Source of the DNA: Methylotenera_A sp031417915
GTDB taxonomy: Bacteria; Pseudomonadota; Gammaproteobacteria; Burkholderiales; Methylophilaceae
Length of the DNA stretch: 41,402 nt
NCBI GenBank assembly: GCA_031417915.1
Contig: JANOWN010000015.1
Span: 1 to 41,402, forward strand
Reading direction: 5' to 3'
Both the position numbers and the translations under genes were made by a program. The stretch's first letter is position 1; the number at the start of each line of letters is the position of its first letter. Under the pieces are notes generated by a model. The model was not told the origin of the DNA, made no database searches, and saw only the letters and a program-made list of their open reading frames with translations. Shown piece by piece: positions 16,721 to 24,176 of the stretch.

Positions 16721-17182
16721 CTATGTTTTACTTAGCAATTCGCAGTTAGACATGGTTTGAACCAATCGATGCAAGGAATCTTTTAGCTGATTAAAGTCAG
16801 TTTCATTCAAGCCTGTTTGGCATGCAACGCCATGCTGTACTTTTGCAAGTTCGTGTTGAAGCTGGCTGCCAGCAGGCGTTAATTTAATTTCAACAATACG
16901 CTCGTCTTTGGTATTACGAAGGCGCGTCACAAAACCCGCTACTTCTAGTCTTTTCAGCATCGGGGTAAGCGTGGCAGAATCCAATTCTAATCGCTGTGCA
17001 ATTTTACCAACACTAATACCGTCTTGCTCCCAAAGCACCAGCAACACCAAGTATTGTGTATAGGTTATACCGAGTTTTTCCAGCGAGACGCGGTAAGCGC
17101 GCGTGAGCGAATGCGTTGCTGCATATAGTGCAAAACAAAGCTGGTGATCTAGTTTAAGGTTGTCATAATCAGTCATAAGCAT
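16721..17182 (-). CDS. ohrR: MarR family regulator, OhrR-like organic peroxide sensor
   Basis: 153 residues (151 if the second ATG at 17176 is used). The segment LDHQLCFALYAATHSL near the N terminus is the OhrR hallmark: the cysteine is the peroxide-reactive residue that releases DNA when oxidised. The winged helix spans about 50-110, with SVGKIAQRLELDSATLTPMLKRLE and the wing LRNTKDERIVEI. An OhrR-type palindrome at 17206-17222 lies 24 bases upstream, suggesting autoregulation. No ohr peroxidase gene is adjacent, which is unusual; the target may be elsewhere. Symbol given on the cysteine motif. Confidence 0.8.
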   Translation of the reverse strand: MLMTDYDNLKLDHQLCFALYAATHSLTRAYRVSLEKLGITYTQYLVLLVLWEQDGISVGKIAQRLELDSATLTPMLKRLEVAGFVTRLRNTKDERIVEIKLTPAGSQLQHELAKVQHGVACQTGLNETDFNQLKDSLHRLVQTMSNCELLSKT

Positions 17183-17205
17183 AATTTATCTGATTTTAAT
17201 TAAAT

Positions 17206-17222
17206 TTACAAATAATTTGTAA
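17206..17222 (-). promoter_or_regulatory. Candidate OhrR operator
   Basis: TTACAAA-TAA-TTTGTAA is a perfect palindrome with 7-base arms, close to the known OhrR operator style (TACAATT-like arms). It lies 24 bases before the start of the ohrR-like gene, as expected for autorepression. Confidence 0.6.
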
Positions 17223-17478
17223 GCCAAATATTTAGCGATAAAGAGTAATTTAAATACATGCTAGAATTTAATGGCTAGTTATAATGGCTTAAAATAGGTG
17301 CGGTGAGACTTTATCTTTGCTAAATACATGAATTTACAGACTTTTGTCTATTCGTATTGCAACAATGGTGTGGTGCTGATAGTCTTGCATTACAGAGTGG
17401 AAATTTTAAACCAGTAGAACTAATAAAAGCGTAAAAAACACCTTATTAGTGTTTGGTTTATAAGCTGAGGATAGGGAT

Positions 17479-18135
17479 ATGGAAAACTTGGCTTGGCTGG
17501 AAAGCTTTCCAGCGTTATTGCAACTTGAAGCAAACGCACGCGAGATATTATTAAAATCTGCGCGTATTGTTGAAGCGCCAATTGGCACCATAGGCTACCG
17601 AGAAGGGGGTGCCTGCGGGGCTTATGTAATGCGGCTTGCAGGGCAGTCTCGTGTGTATAAAATGTCGTCATCTGGGCGCGAAATTTTGTTATATCGCGTT
17701 AATGCAGGTGAAACTTGCGTCATTACCACCACTTGTTTGTTGGGTAATAGTAATTATCCAGCGTCTACTATTGTCGAGGAGGCAATCACGGACGTGATTA
17801 TTCCATCGGCTGCTTTTAATCAATTAATGATAGATTCAAAAGTGTTTCGCACCTTTGTAATGACCAACTATGGCGCCTTAATTACCGATTTAATAATGTT
17901 ATTAGATGAGGTAGCTTTTCACAGTTTAGATGCGCGTTTGGCCAAGTTACTAATTGATACTGGCAATGTGACTATTAGCCGAACACATCAGCTAATGGCA
18001 GATGAACTAGGCACTGCACGCGAGGTGGTAAGCCGCCAGTTAAAGCGTTTTGAGCAAAAAGGCTGGGTGCAACTTGGCCGCGGCCATGTAGAGATTAGCG
18101 ACCGCGCCAAGCTAGAAAAATTGGCCAGCAGTTAG
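17479..18135 (+). CDS. Crp/Fnr family transcriptional regulator
   Basis: 218 residues. Cyclic-nucleotide-binding-like beta barrel (about 20-120), long dimer helix (about 128-150), then a winged helix with THQLMADELGTAREVVSRQLKRFEQKGWV. There is no N-terminal FNR cysteine cluster; cysteines occur in GACGAYV and GETCVITTTCLL, so thiol or haem sensing is possible but unproven. Good Shine-Dalgarno (AGGATAGGG). Convergent with the pentapeptide gene, five bases apart. Part of its reading frame (17608-17646) matches the 39-bp palindromic repeat family. Confidence 0.9.
   Translation: MENLAWLESFPALLQLEANAREILLKSARIVEAPIGTIGYREGGACGAYVMRLAGQSRVYKMSSSGREILLYRVNAGETCVITTTCLLGNSNYPASTIVEEAITDVIIPSAAFNQLMIDSKVFRTFVMTNYGALITDLIMLLDEVAFHSLDARLAKLLIDTGNVTISRTHQLMADELGTAREVVSRQLKRFEQKGWVQLGRGHVEISDRAKLEKLASS
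17608..17646 (+). repeat. Intragenic match to the 39-bp palindromic repeat
   Basis: Seventeen bases, ATGCGGCTTGCAGGGCA, are identical to the end of loop plus right arm of the intergenic copies at 35927. The left arm keeps only about half of the consensus. It encodes the MRLAGQS part of the Crp/Fnr regulator, within a variable loop of the beta barrel. Confidence 0.5.
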
Positions 18136-18140
18136 ACTAC

Positions 18141-19337
18141 TTAAAACCGAGAACCTTGTCTACAAAAGCTTTTTGCAGGATTCTCTGCCAGCATTAAGTC
18201 TTTATCGCTCATTTTATTAACAGTTTTTGCCTCAGGGTTTTTTGTCGATAGGTTTTCCGCCAAGTTTGTCGACGGTTTTTCTGTTAATGACTTTTCTGTT
18301 AATTGTTCCTGCAACTGCTCCTTTTTTACGGCTGGTGCCTCTTTCATTGAATTTGCTGCAACAATCGCACAGTCAATGCATTTACCTTTGGCCATGTCGT
18401 AGCCTTTAATGGCGGTTATGCCTTTTACGTCGGTCATTATGGTGCCATCAAGCACTGATTCCCCCATTTTTGCCCCAGTAATATCAGCACCAGTTAAATC
18501 GGCTTTGCTAAAATCGGCGCGAAATAAATCGGTATTACGCAAATTAGCACCGCGTAAATTAGCAAATCTAAAGTTGCTGCGATTAATATCGGCGCCTTCA
18601 AAATTGGTATTAGCAAAGTTACCACCAATCGCATCAAAGCGCATAGCGCCCATTGGCTGGTTACCAATATCTAAGCCAAAGCGGCCTTTGCTGACATTAG
18701 CGCCGCTCATGTTAACTGCGCCTAGCGTGCCTATCATGCGCGCATTAGTTAGGTTTGAGCCTTCAAAATTGGCTTTATCAAAAATTGCCTGAAAAATCGT
18801 CGCGCCCGTTAAATTAGCTTTACTAAAATTTGCACCTTCAATGCGTGCTAAATTTAAATAACTGTTTTGCATGTTAGCGCCGCTTAAATTAGCCTCACGT
18901 AAATATGCGCCAAAAAAGCTGGTATTCACCATTTTGCAATGGCGTAAATCTAGCTTATCAAATTCTAAATAACCTGCGTCTTTATTGCTTAAATCGCATG
19001 TTTTACTGTTAATTTGTTTCATCGCATCAGCTTGGCTAATTTTCTCGCGCTCTGCCTCTGTGCTGGCCAATGGTTTGTTGGCAGCATAAAATTTCTCGGC
19101 TTTGGCAATCATATTGTCTTGATCAAACAAAAACGAATCGCGCGCACCATCGTTACTAAAACAATAGGTTTTGCCTTTGTATACTTCGTTAATTGCACAA
19201 TTGGTGGCATGAAAAGTTTGCTTTGATAAACCGTTAGTACAGTTGTTGCCAAACTCACCTGTGGGCGGCTCGGCCGCAAAAATTGTGCTGCTGAGTAAAA
19301 GCAAACTTGCAGTGAATAATATTTTTAAATGTTTCAT
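18141..19337 (-). CDS. Exported pentapeptide-repeat protein
   Basis: 398 residues. Signal peptide 1-21 (LLLLSSTIFAAE). A cysteine-containing region to about 115 (CTNGLSKQTFHATNCAINEVYKGKTYC) is followed by pentapeptide repeats from about 125 to 310 (ANLSGANMQN, ANLTGATIFQ, ANLRGANLRNT and so on), which form a right-handed quadrilateral helix. A tail with CIDC and a Lys/Glu/Ser-rich low-complexity end completes it. The N-terminal domain resembles a haem- or metal-type YHS-like region only loosely, so no function is assigned. A CRP-type promoter lies upstream (19382-19423). Confidence 0.85.
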   Translation of the reverse strand: MKHLKILFTASLLLLSSTIFAAEPPTGEFGNNCTNGLSKQTFHATNCAINEVYKGKTYCFSNDGARDSFLFDQDNMIAKAEKFYAANKPLASTEAEREKISQADAMKQINSKTCDLSNKDAGYLEFDKLDLRHCKMVNTSFFGAYLREANLSGANMQNSYLNLARIEGANFSKANLTGATIFQAIFDKANFEGSNLTNARMIGTLGAVNMSGANVSKGRFGLDIGNQPMGAMRFDAIGGNFANTNFEGADINRSNFRFANLRGANLRNTDLFRADFSKADLTGADITGAKMGESVLDGTIMTDVKGITAIKGYDMAKGKCIDCAIVAANSMKEAPAVKKEQLQEQLTEKSLTEKPSTNLAENLSTKNPEAKTVNKMSDKDLMLAENPAKSFCRQGSRF

Positions 19338-19381
19338 AATAAACCCTCAAACTAGGTGCTAAAGTTTTAGCAGATGATGCG

Positions 19382-19423
19382 AGTATAGGCGCAATTAAAC
19401 AAGGCACAGTAACTATGGTCACA
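19382..19423 (-). promoter_or_regulatory. Candidate class II Crp/Fnr-activated promoter of the pentapeptide gene
   Basis: Minus strand: TGTGA-N6-TTACT (19423-19408) resembles the CRP site TGTGA-N6-TCACA. It is followed by a good -10, TATACT (19387-19382), with no recognisable -35 between them. The site centre lies about 41 bases before the predicted start near 19374, the spacing of class II activation. The Crp/Fnr gene next door is a plausible activator (inference). Confidence 0.45.
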
Positions 19424-19612
19424 CAGTGCAATTTAAATACATAGATTAATTTTTAGTTGCAAATAGTTGAACTACAAAACACAAATTGTATAAGCCCGAT
19501 TGTAAAACTACGTAAAATCATTAATCTACAAAGTCATGTCGGCAAACAAAAAGTTGCCTCGTTGTAAGCTCATCTGCCAGCAATAAAGGCAGTTAACTTG
19601 AGGAGATTTAAA

Positions 19613-20269
19613 ATGCGTCAGACATTACGAGAAAAATTATTGTTTGGTTTAATTGCAGCAACCGTAGCTGTGCCAGCTTTTGCAGGCCATGAAGATGCTT
19701 ACGAGGACCGTGGCCGTGTAACAAATGTGACGCCACAATTTGAACGTGTGAACGCACCACGTCAACAATGCCGTACTGAATATGTGCGCGAAAGTTATTA
19801 CGAAGCGCCACAGCGCTCATTAGGTGGTGCCATTATTGGTGGTGTTACTGGCGGGTTATTAGGTAGCACTATTGGCCGTGGTAATGGCCGTGTAGCTGCC
19901 GCTGCGGTGGGTGCTGGTGTTGGTGCAATTGTAGGTGACCGTGTAGATAACGACCGTGGCTATAATAATCGTGGCCGTGAGCGTGTTGAAACGCGCCCAG
20001 TAGAAAGCTGCCAAACGGTGGATAACTGGCAGCAAGTGCCAGCCGGTTATTTGGTGAACTACGAATATAACGGCCGCCAATATTCAACTGTGACCGATCG
20101 TGACCCAGGCCGTTATATACCGGTGCATGTTGAAGTGCGATCGAATGGTTATGTAAGTAACGTAAGTTATCGTGATAATGACGATGATGATGACAGGTAC
20201 GAGCGTAAAAATTGGAAACGTGGTCATGGTAATGGTCATCGCAAACATGGCGATCGTAATTACTGGTAA
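19613..20269 (+). CDS. Exported glycine-zipper 2TM domain protein
   Basis: 218 residues. Signal peptide 1-24 (ends VPAFA-GH). A glycine zipper of the 17-kDa surface antigen type spans about 70-108 (GGAIIGGVTGGLLGSTIG ... AAVGAGVGAIVGD), suggesting outer-membrane association. A region with two cysteines and a final Asp/His/Lys/Arg-rich tail (DDDDD, then GHGNGHRKHGD) follow, perhaps metal or polyanion binding. The start is set by GAGGAG seven bases before ATG 19613; an upstream TTG in frame has no such support. Its own terminator follows at 20316. Confidence 0.85.
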   Translation: MRQTLREKLLFGLIAATVAVPAFAGHEDAYEDRGRVTNVTPQFERVNAPRQQCRTEYVRESYYEAPQRSLGGAIIGGVTGGLLGSTIGRGNGRVAAAAVGAGVGAIVGDRVDNDRGYNNRGRERVETRPVESCQTVDNWQQVPAGYLVNYEYNGRQYSTVTDRDPGRYIPVHVEVRSNGYVSNVSYRDNDDDDDRYERKNWKRGHGNGHRKHGDRNYW

Positions 20270-20315
20270 CTTTTAATTTTAGCTCCCTAAATTAAAGTTT
20301 ACTGAGTAGATAAAG

Positions 20316-20339
20316 AAGCTGCCGAAAGGTAGCTTTTTT
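20316..20339 (+). terminator. Rho-independent terminator of the glycine-zipper gene
   Basis: AAGCTGCC-GAAA-GGTAGCTT stem (one G-T pair) with a GNRA-type loop and a T run. Confidence 0.8.
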
Positions 20340-20415
20340 ATTGGGCAACTAAAATAAACCGTTCGCCCTGTGTTTGTGGAAGGGTGGAGTGAATCAAAAA
20401 TGCTAAAATAGCGCC

Positions 20416-20910
20416 ATGCTGTCTTTCCTCAAAAATTTATTTAAACCAAAATTGATTAATGCAGCGCTGGCTTGGCAAAAAATAGGTAATGACGCAACTG
20501 GCTATTATTGGTTGTGCGCTGCGCCTGTACATTTGCAATTACAACGCGATACTTTTAGTTTGGCTGGGGTTTTAACGCTAGAGCCTGAACAAAGCGCTGC
20601 CCTGACAGCCGCATTAAATAAGCACTTTGAAGTAGATAAATTGATGTTTTTTTGGCAGGAAAATAAATGGTTTTTACGCTTAAAAGAAAACCCAAACATT
20701 ACAACACATGCGCCACAAGCCGCATTAAATAAGGCTGTTGGCGCATACCTGCCAACAGGCAAGGGCGCCATGCAATGGGCAGCGTTTACTAATGAGCTGC
20801 AAATGTTGTTGTTTGAGCACCCTGTGAATCAAGCACGCGAAGCCAAAGGCTTGCCCGCAGTGAATAGTATTTGGTGTTATGGCGGCGGGCAAATGGTGGG
20901 AGTTAAATGA
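20416..20910 (+). CDS. Conserved protein of the recJ-associated family (COG4255-like)
   Basis: 164 residues. The pattern FEVDKLMFFWQENKWFLRL, TNELQMLLFEHPVNQAREAKGLPAVNSIWCYGGGQ at the end matches a betaproteobacterial family typically found just before recJ and annotated as regulatory or phosphoglycerate-mutase-like. Relatives are often about 300 residues or more, so this looks like a short form. Biochemical role unknown; the link to RecJ rests on gene order. It is followed by a REP-like repeat, then recJ 77 bases downstream. Confidence 0.65.
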   Translation: MLSFLKNLFKPKLINAALAWQKIGNDATGYYWLCAAPVHLQLQRDTFSLAGVLTLEPEQSAALTAALNKHFEVDKLMFFWQENKWFLRLKENPNITTHAPQAALNKAVGAYLPTGKGAMQWAAFTNELQMLLFEHPVNQAREAKGLPAVNSIWCYGGGQMVGVK

Positions 20911-20930
20911 TGCTTCTATTCCCTTTTTAC

Positions 20931-20957
20931 CGTCATTTCCGCGCAGGCGGGAATCCA
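20931..20957 (+). repeat. REP-like repeat (GTCATTTCCGCG...GGAATCCAT), forward copy
   Basis: CGTCATTTCCGCGCAGGCGG followed by GAATCCA. The CCGCGCAGGCGGG part folds into a small hairpin. It sits in the gap before recJ and belongs to the family at 2248 and 41331. Confidence 0.8.
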
Positions 20958-20987
20958 TTTTGACTTTAAAGACTACGCAACAAAAAC

Positions 20988-22700
20988 ATGCAAATTAAAC
21001 AACGCGCCTATGATTTAAAAGTGGTGGATGAACTTGTTTCAGATGGTATCAAGCCGCTGCTGGCTAGACTATATTCAGCGCGCGGCGTTACAAGTAAAAA
21101 CGAACTTGAAACGTCACTCAGCCAAATTATTCCTCCAGAGCAACTGACAAATGCCGTAGAAATGGCCAAACTGCTGGCTGACGCAATTGCACAAAACAAA
21201 AAATTATTGGTGATTGGCGATTATGATGCCGATGGCGCAACCGCAACCGCAGTGGCGGTAAAAGGCTTACGCAGCATGGGCGCGATTGTGGATTTTTTGG
21301 TGCCCAATCGCTTTGAATACGGTTACGGCTTAACGCCCGAAATTGTGCAACTTGCAAGTACCTTAAAGCCTGATATTTTGATAACGGTCGACAACGGTAT
21401 TGCCAGTGTCGATGGCGTGGCAGCGGCGAATTTATTGGGCTTGCAGGTGTTAATTACCGACCATCATTTGCCTGGTGACACCACGCCAGCGGCAGCTTGC
21501 ATTGTGAATCCGAATCAACATGGCTGCAGCTTTAAAAGTAAAAATTTGGCTGGCGTTGGCGTGATGTTTTATGTGTTGCTGGCTTTGCGTGCGGAGTTGA
21601 GAAATCGCGGTGCTTTTCAAAGTCAATCAGGTGTAGAAAAGCCAGAACCGAATCTAACCGAATTGCTCGATTTAGTCGCGCTAGGCACAGTGGCCGATTT
21701 AGTAAAACTCGATGCTAACAACCGCATCTTGGTTGAGCAAGGTTTGCGTAGAATTAGGGCAGGCGCTGGTTGTGCTGGCATTGCGGCACTACTAAAAATT
21801 GCAGGAAAATCCCCTGAAAAAGTTATTGCGCAAGATTTTGGCTTTGCCGTTGGGCCACGATTAAATGCAGCTGGCAGGCTAGATGACATGCGGCTTGGCA
21901 TTGAATGTTTGCTGGCAGAAACTGAGCCTGAAGCCACGCAAGCAGCGCAAACGCTGCATGAACTGAATATGGAGCGGCGCAATATCGAAGCTGATATGCA
22001 AGATGTTGCGCTGGCGACGTTAGAAAATATTGATGTTACTGATAATTACAGCTTAAGCATTTACAACGCCGATTATCACCAAGGTGTGATCGGCATTTTG
22101 GCCTCGCGTTTAAAAGAGAAATATCACAGGCCGACAATTGTATTTGCTGACGCTGGCGACGCTGAGAATGAGAATAAAGTTGTTAAAGGCTCCGGCCGTT
22201 CAATCGCCAATTTTCATCTGCGCGATGCGCTCGATTTAGTCACCAAACGCTGTCCAAATATGATTGTAAAGTTTGGTGGCCACGCCATGGCAGCAGGTTT
22301 AAGTATTTTACAAAAAGATTTAGCAGCGTTTCAAACTGCATTTGAAGCCGTTGCGCGCGAGCTGCTGACTGATACAGATTTGCAAGCAATATTAGAAACC
22401 GATGGTAATTTAGCTGTAACAGACATGAGCCTGCAGACCGCATGGATGCTAGGGGTTAGCGTATGGGGTCAGGGCTTTCCACAACCTGTTTTTAGCGATA
22501 ACTTTAAAGTCATTAATCAGCGAATTTTAAAAGACAAACACTTAAAGCTAATACTTGAAAAAGACGCAAAACGGTTTGACGCGATTTACTTTAATTGCGC
22601 CGACGTGCTGCCAGAAAATATTACTGCTGCCTATGCCCTAGAAGCCAATGAATACAAGGGTTTACAGACATTGCAGCTGCAAATTAAACATATCGCGTAA
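20988..22700 (+). CDS. recJ: Single-stranded-DNA-specific exonuclease RecJ
   Basis: 570 residues, typical length. 5'-3' exonuclease of the DHH phosphoesterase superfamily, used in RecFOR recombination and mismatch or base-excision repair. Mn2+-binding motifs: GDYDADGATATA near 77-88, TVDNGIASVDG near 134, ITDHHLPG near 156; DHHA1-type GSGRSIANFHLRDAL and GGHAMAAGLSI follow. The C-terminal OB fold ends at QIKHIA. Five bases separate it from the exonuclease/GIY-YIG gene, so they are probably co-transcribed. Confidence 0.96.
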   Translation: MQIKQRAYDLKVVDELVSDGIKPLLARLYSARGVTSKNELETSLSQIIPPEQLTNAVEMAKLLADAIAQNKKLLVIGDYDADGATATAVAVKGLRSMGAIVDFLVPNRFEYGYGLTPEIVQLASTLKPDILITVDNGIASVDGVAAANLLGLQVLITDHHLPGDTTPAAACIVNPNQHGCSFKSKNLAGVGVMFYVLLALRAELRNRGAFQSQSGVEKPEPNLTELLDLVALGTVADLVKLDANNRILVEQGLRRIRAGAGCAGIAALLKIAGKSPEKVIAQDFGFAVGPRLNAAGRLDDMRLGIECLLAETEPEATQAAQTLHELNMERRNIEADMQDVALATLENIDVTDNYSLSIYNADYHQGVIGILASRLKEKYHRPTIVFADAGDAENENKVVKGSGRSIANFHLRDALDLVTKRCPNMIVKFGGHAMAAGLSILQKDLAAFQTAFEAVARELLTDTDLQAILETDGNLAVTDMSLQTAWMLGVSVWGQGFPQPVFSDNFKVINQRILKDKHLKLILEKDAKRFDAIYFNCADVLPENITAAYALEANEYKGLQTLQLQIKHIA

Positions 22701-22705
22701 CTATT

Positions 22706-24097
22706 TTGCTACCATCAATTACTTTTTTAGATTTAGAAACCACAGGCGCCACGCCGCTGCGTGACCGCATTACCGAAATTGCCTTGGTGCGCTTTGATAA
22801 CGGCATTGAGACCGCACGCTGGCAAACACTGGTGAATCCAGAGCAACCGATACCATTTTTTATTCAACAATTGACAACAATTAATAATGAAATGGTGAGT
22901 AACGCGCCTGTTTTTAAAGAGGTGGCGGATACTTTATTAGCATTTTTAGAAGGCTCGGTTTTGGCGGCACATAATGTGCGGTTTGACCATGGGTTTATTA
23001 AAGCAGAATTTAAGCGAATTGGTTTTACCCTGCGGCAAAAAGTCATTTGTACCGTTAAGTTATCACGGCTGCTTTACCCGCAACACAAAAGCCACGGGCT
23101 AGATGCCATTATGCAACGCCACAACTTAAGCACAATCGCCCGCCACCGCGCCATGGGTGATGTTGAAGTGATGTTAGCATTTATCGAATCGGCCAAGTTA
23201 GAGCTGGGTGATGAGGCGATAAGTAGTGCGGCTGCGCAGTTGATGAACCACCCAACTTTGCCACCGCATTTAGATGCCAATTTGCTAGACGATATGCCCG
23301 AAACGCCAGGTGTTTACTTGTTTTATGGTGATAATGATTTGCCGCTATACATCGGTAAAAGCGTTAATATTCGCGCCCGCGTGTTAAGCCACTTTAGCAG
23401 TGACCACGCCAGCACTAAAGAAATGCGCATAAGCCAAGAAATTAAACATATTGAGTGGATTACCACCGCGGGCGATTTTAGTGCGCTAATGCTGGAATCG
23501 CGCTTAGTTAAACAGCGCCAGCCTATATATAATCGGCAATTACGTAACGAGCGTCAATTATGCAGCTGGAAGTTGAGCCATGACCTGGAAGCAAAAAACT
23601 TGCTTGAATTAGTGCGCGAAAAAGATATAGACCCAGCCGAGCTTGGTATTTTATTTGGCACCTTTAAAAGCAAGCACCAAGCGCTAGAAACACTGCGTAA
23701 CATTGCTAATGCGCATCAACTATGCCCACGTTTAATTGGCTTAGAAACTTGGGCAAAAGGCGCTTGTTTTAGTAGCCAAATTAATCGCTGCAAAGGCGCT
23801 TGTTGTGGCAAAGAGTCGTCAGAAATACATTATATGCGTCTGCAAATGGCGCTTATGGCGCACAAATTAAAAACTTGGCCGTTTGCAGGAAAAATTGCCA
23901 TTAAAGAAAAAAATAACGAAAACGATAAAACACAAATGCACGTTTTTCATCATTGGACATATTTAGGCAGCGCCGAAAATGATGATGAATTAGTAGAAAT
24001 TGAGCTAAAAAACACGCAATTAAAGTTTGATTTAGATACCTACAAATTATTACTTAAAGCGTTAAATAATACAAAAACGCATATCATTCAGCTATAA
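22706..24097 (+). CDS. DnaQ-like exonuclease fused to UvrC-type GIY-YIG domain
   Basis: 463 residues. DEDDh 3'-5' exonuclease: FLDLETTG (Asp9, Glu11), AAHNVRFDHGF, and HRAMGDVEVM with the catalytic His/Asp, about 4-170. A GIY-YIG nuclease follows: PGVYLFYGDNDLPLYIGKS, about 203-280, like the N terminus of UvrC and E. coli Cho. A cysteine-rich stretch near 345-370 (LCPRL, GACF, NRCKGACC) resembles the UvrC/Cho cysteine motif. The start is TTG, since the exonuclease motif begins at residue 7 and no ATG is near. Likely role: editing or repair nuclease beside RecJ (inference). Confidence 0.9.
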   Translation: MLPSITFLDLETTGATPLRDRITEIALVRFDNGIETARWQTLVNPEQPIPFFIQQLTTINNEMVSNAPVFKEVADTLLAFLEGSVLAAHNVRFDHGFIKAEFKRIGFTLRQKVICTVKLSRLLYPQHKSHGLDAIMQRHNLSTIARHRAMGDVEVMLAFIESAKLELGDEAISSAAAQLMNHPTLPPHLDANLLDDMPETPGVYLFYGDNDLPLYIGKSVNIRARVLSHFSSDHASTKEMRISQEIKHIEWITTAGDFSALMLESRLVKQRQPIYNRQLRNERQLCSWKLSHDLEAKNLLELVREKDIDPAELGILFGTFKSKHQALETLRNIANAHQLCPRLIGLETWAKGACFSSQINRCKGACCGKESSEIHYMRLQMALMAHKLKTWPFAGKIAIKEKNNENDKTQMHVFHHWTYLGSAENDDELVEIELKNTQLKFDLDTYKLLLKALNNTKTHIIQL

Positions 24098-24101
24098 AGG
24101 C

Positions 24102-24140
24102 ATGCCCTGCAAGCCAATATCCATGCGGCTTGCAGGCCTG
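24102..24140 (+). repeat. 39-bp palindromic repeat with AATATCCATGC loop
   Basis: Left arm ATGCCCTGCAAGCC, loop AATATCCATGC, right arm GGCTTGCAGGCCTG; ten central pairs are perfect. It starts five bases after the stop of the exonuclease/GIY-YIG gene, facing a convergent gene. Confidence 0.85.
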
Positions 24141-24176
24141 CACTAGAATGTTTTAGTCTAGTGGCATACTTAAAAA

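Noticed and set aside
17479..18135. True FNR (oxygen sensor)
   Set aside because: Lacks the N-terminal cysteine cluster needed for the iron-sulfur cluster.
18409..18792. 127-residue plus-strand frame opposite the pentapeptide gene
   Set aside because: Repeat-driven antisense frame, reflecting the periodic pentapeptide codons.
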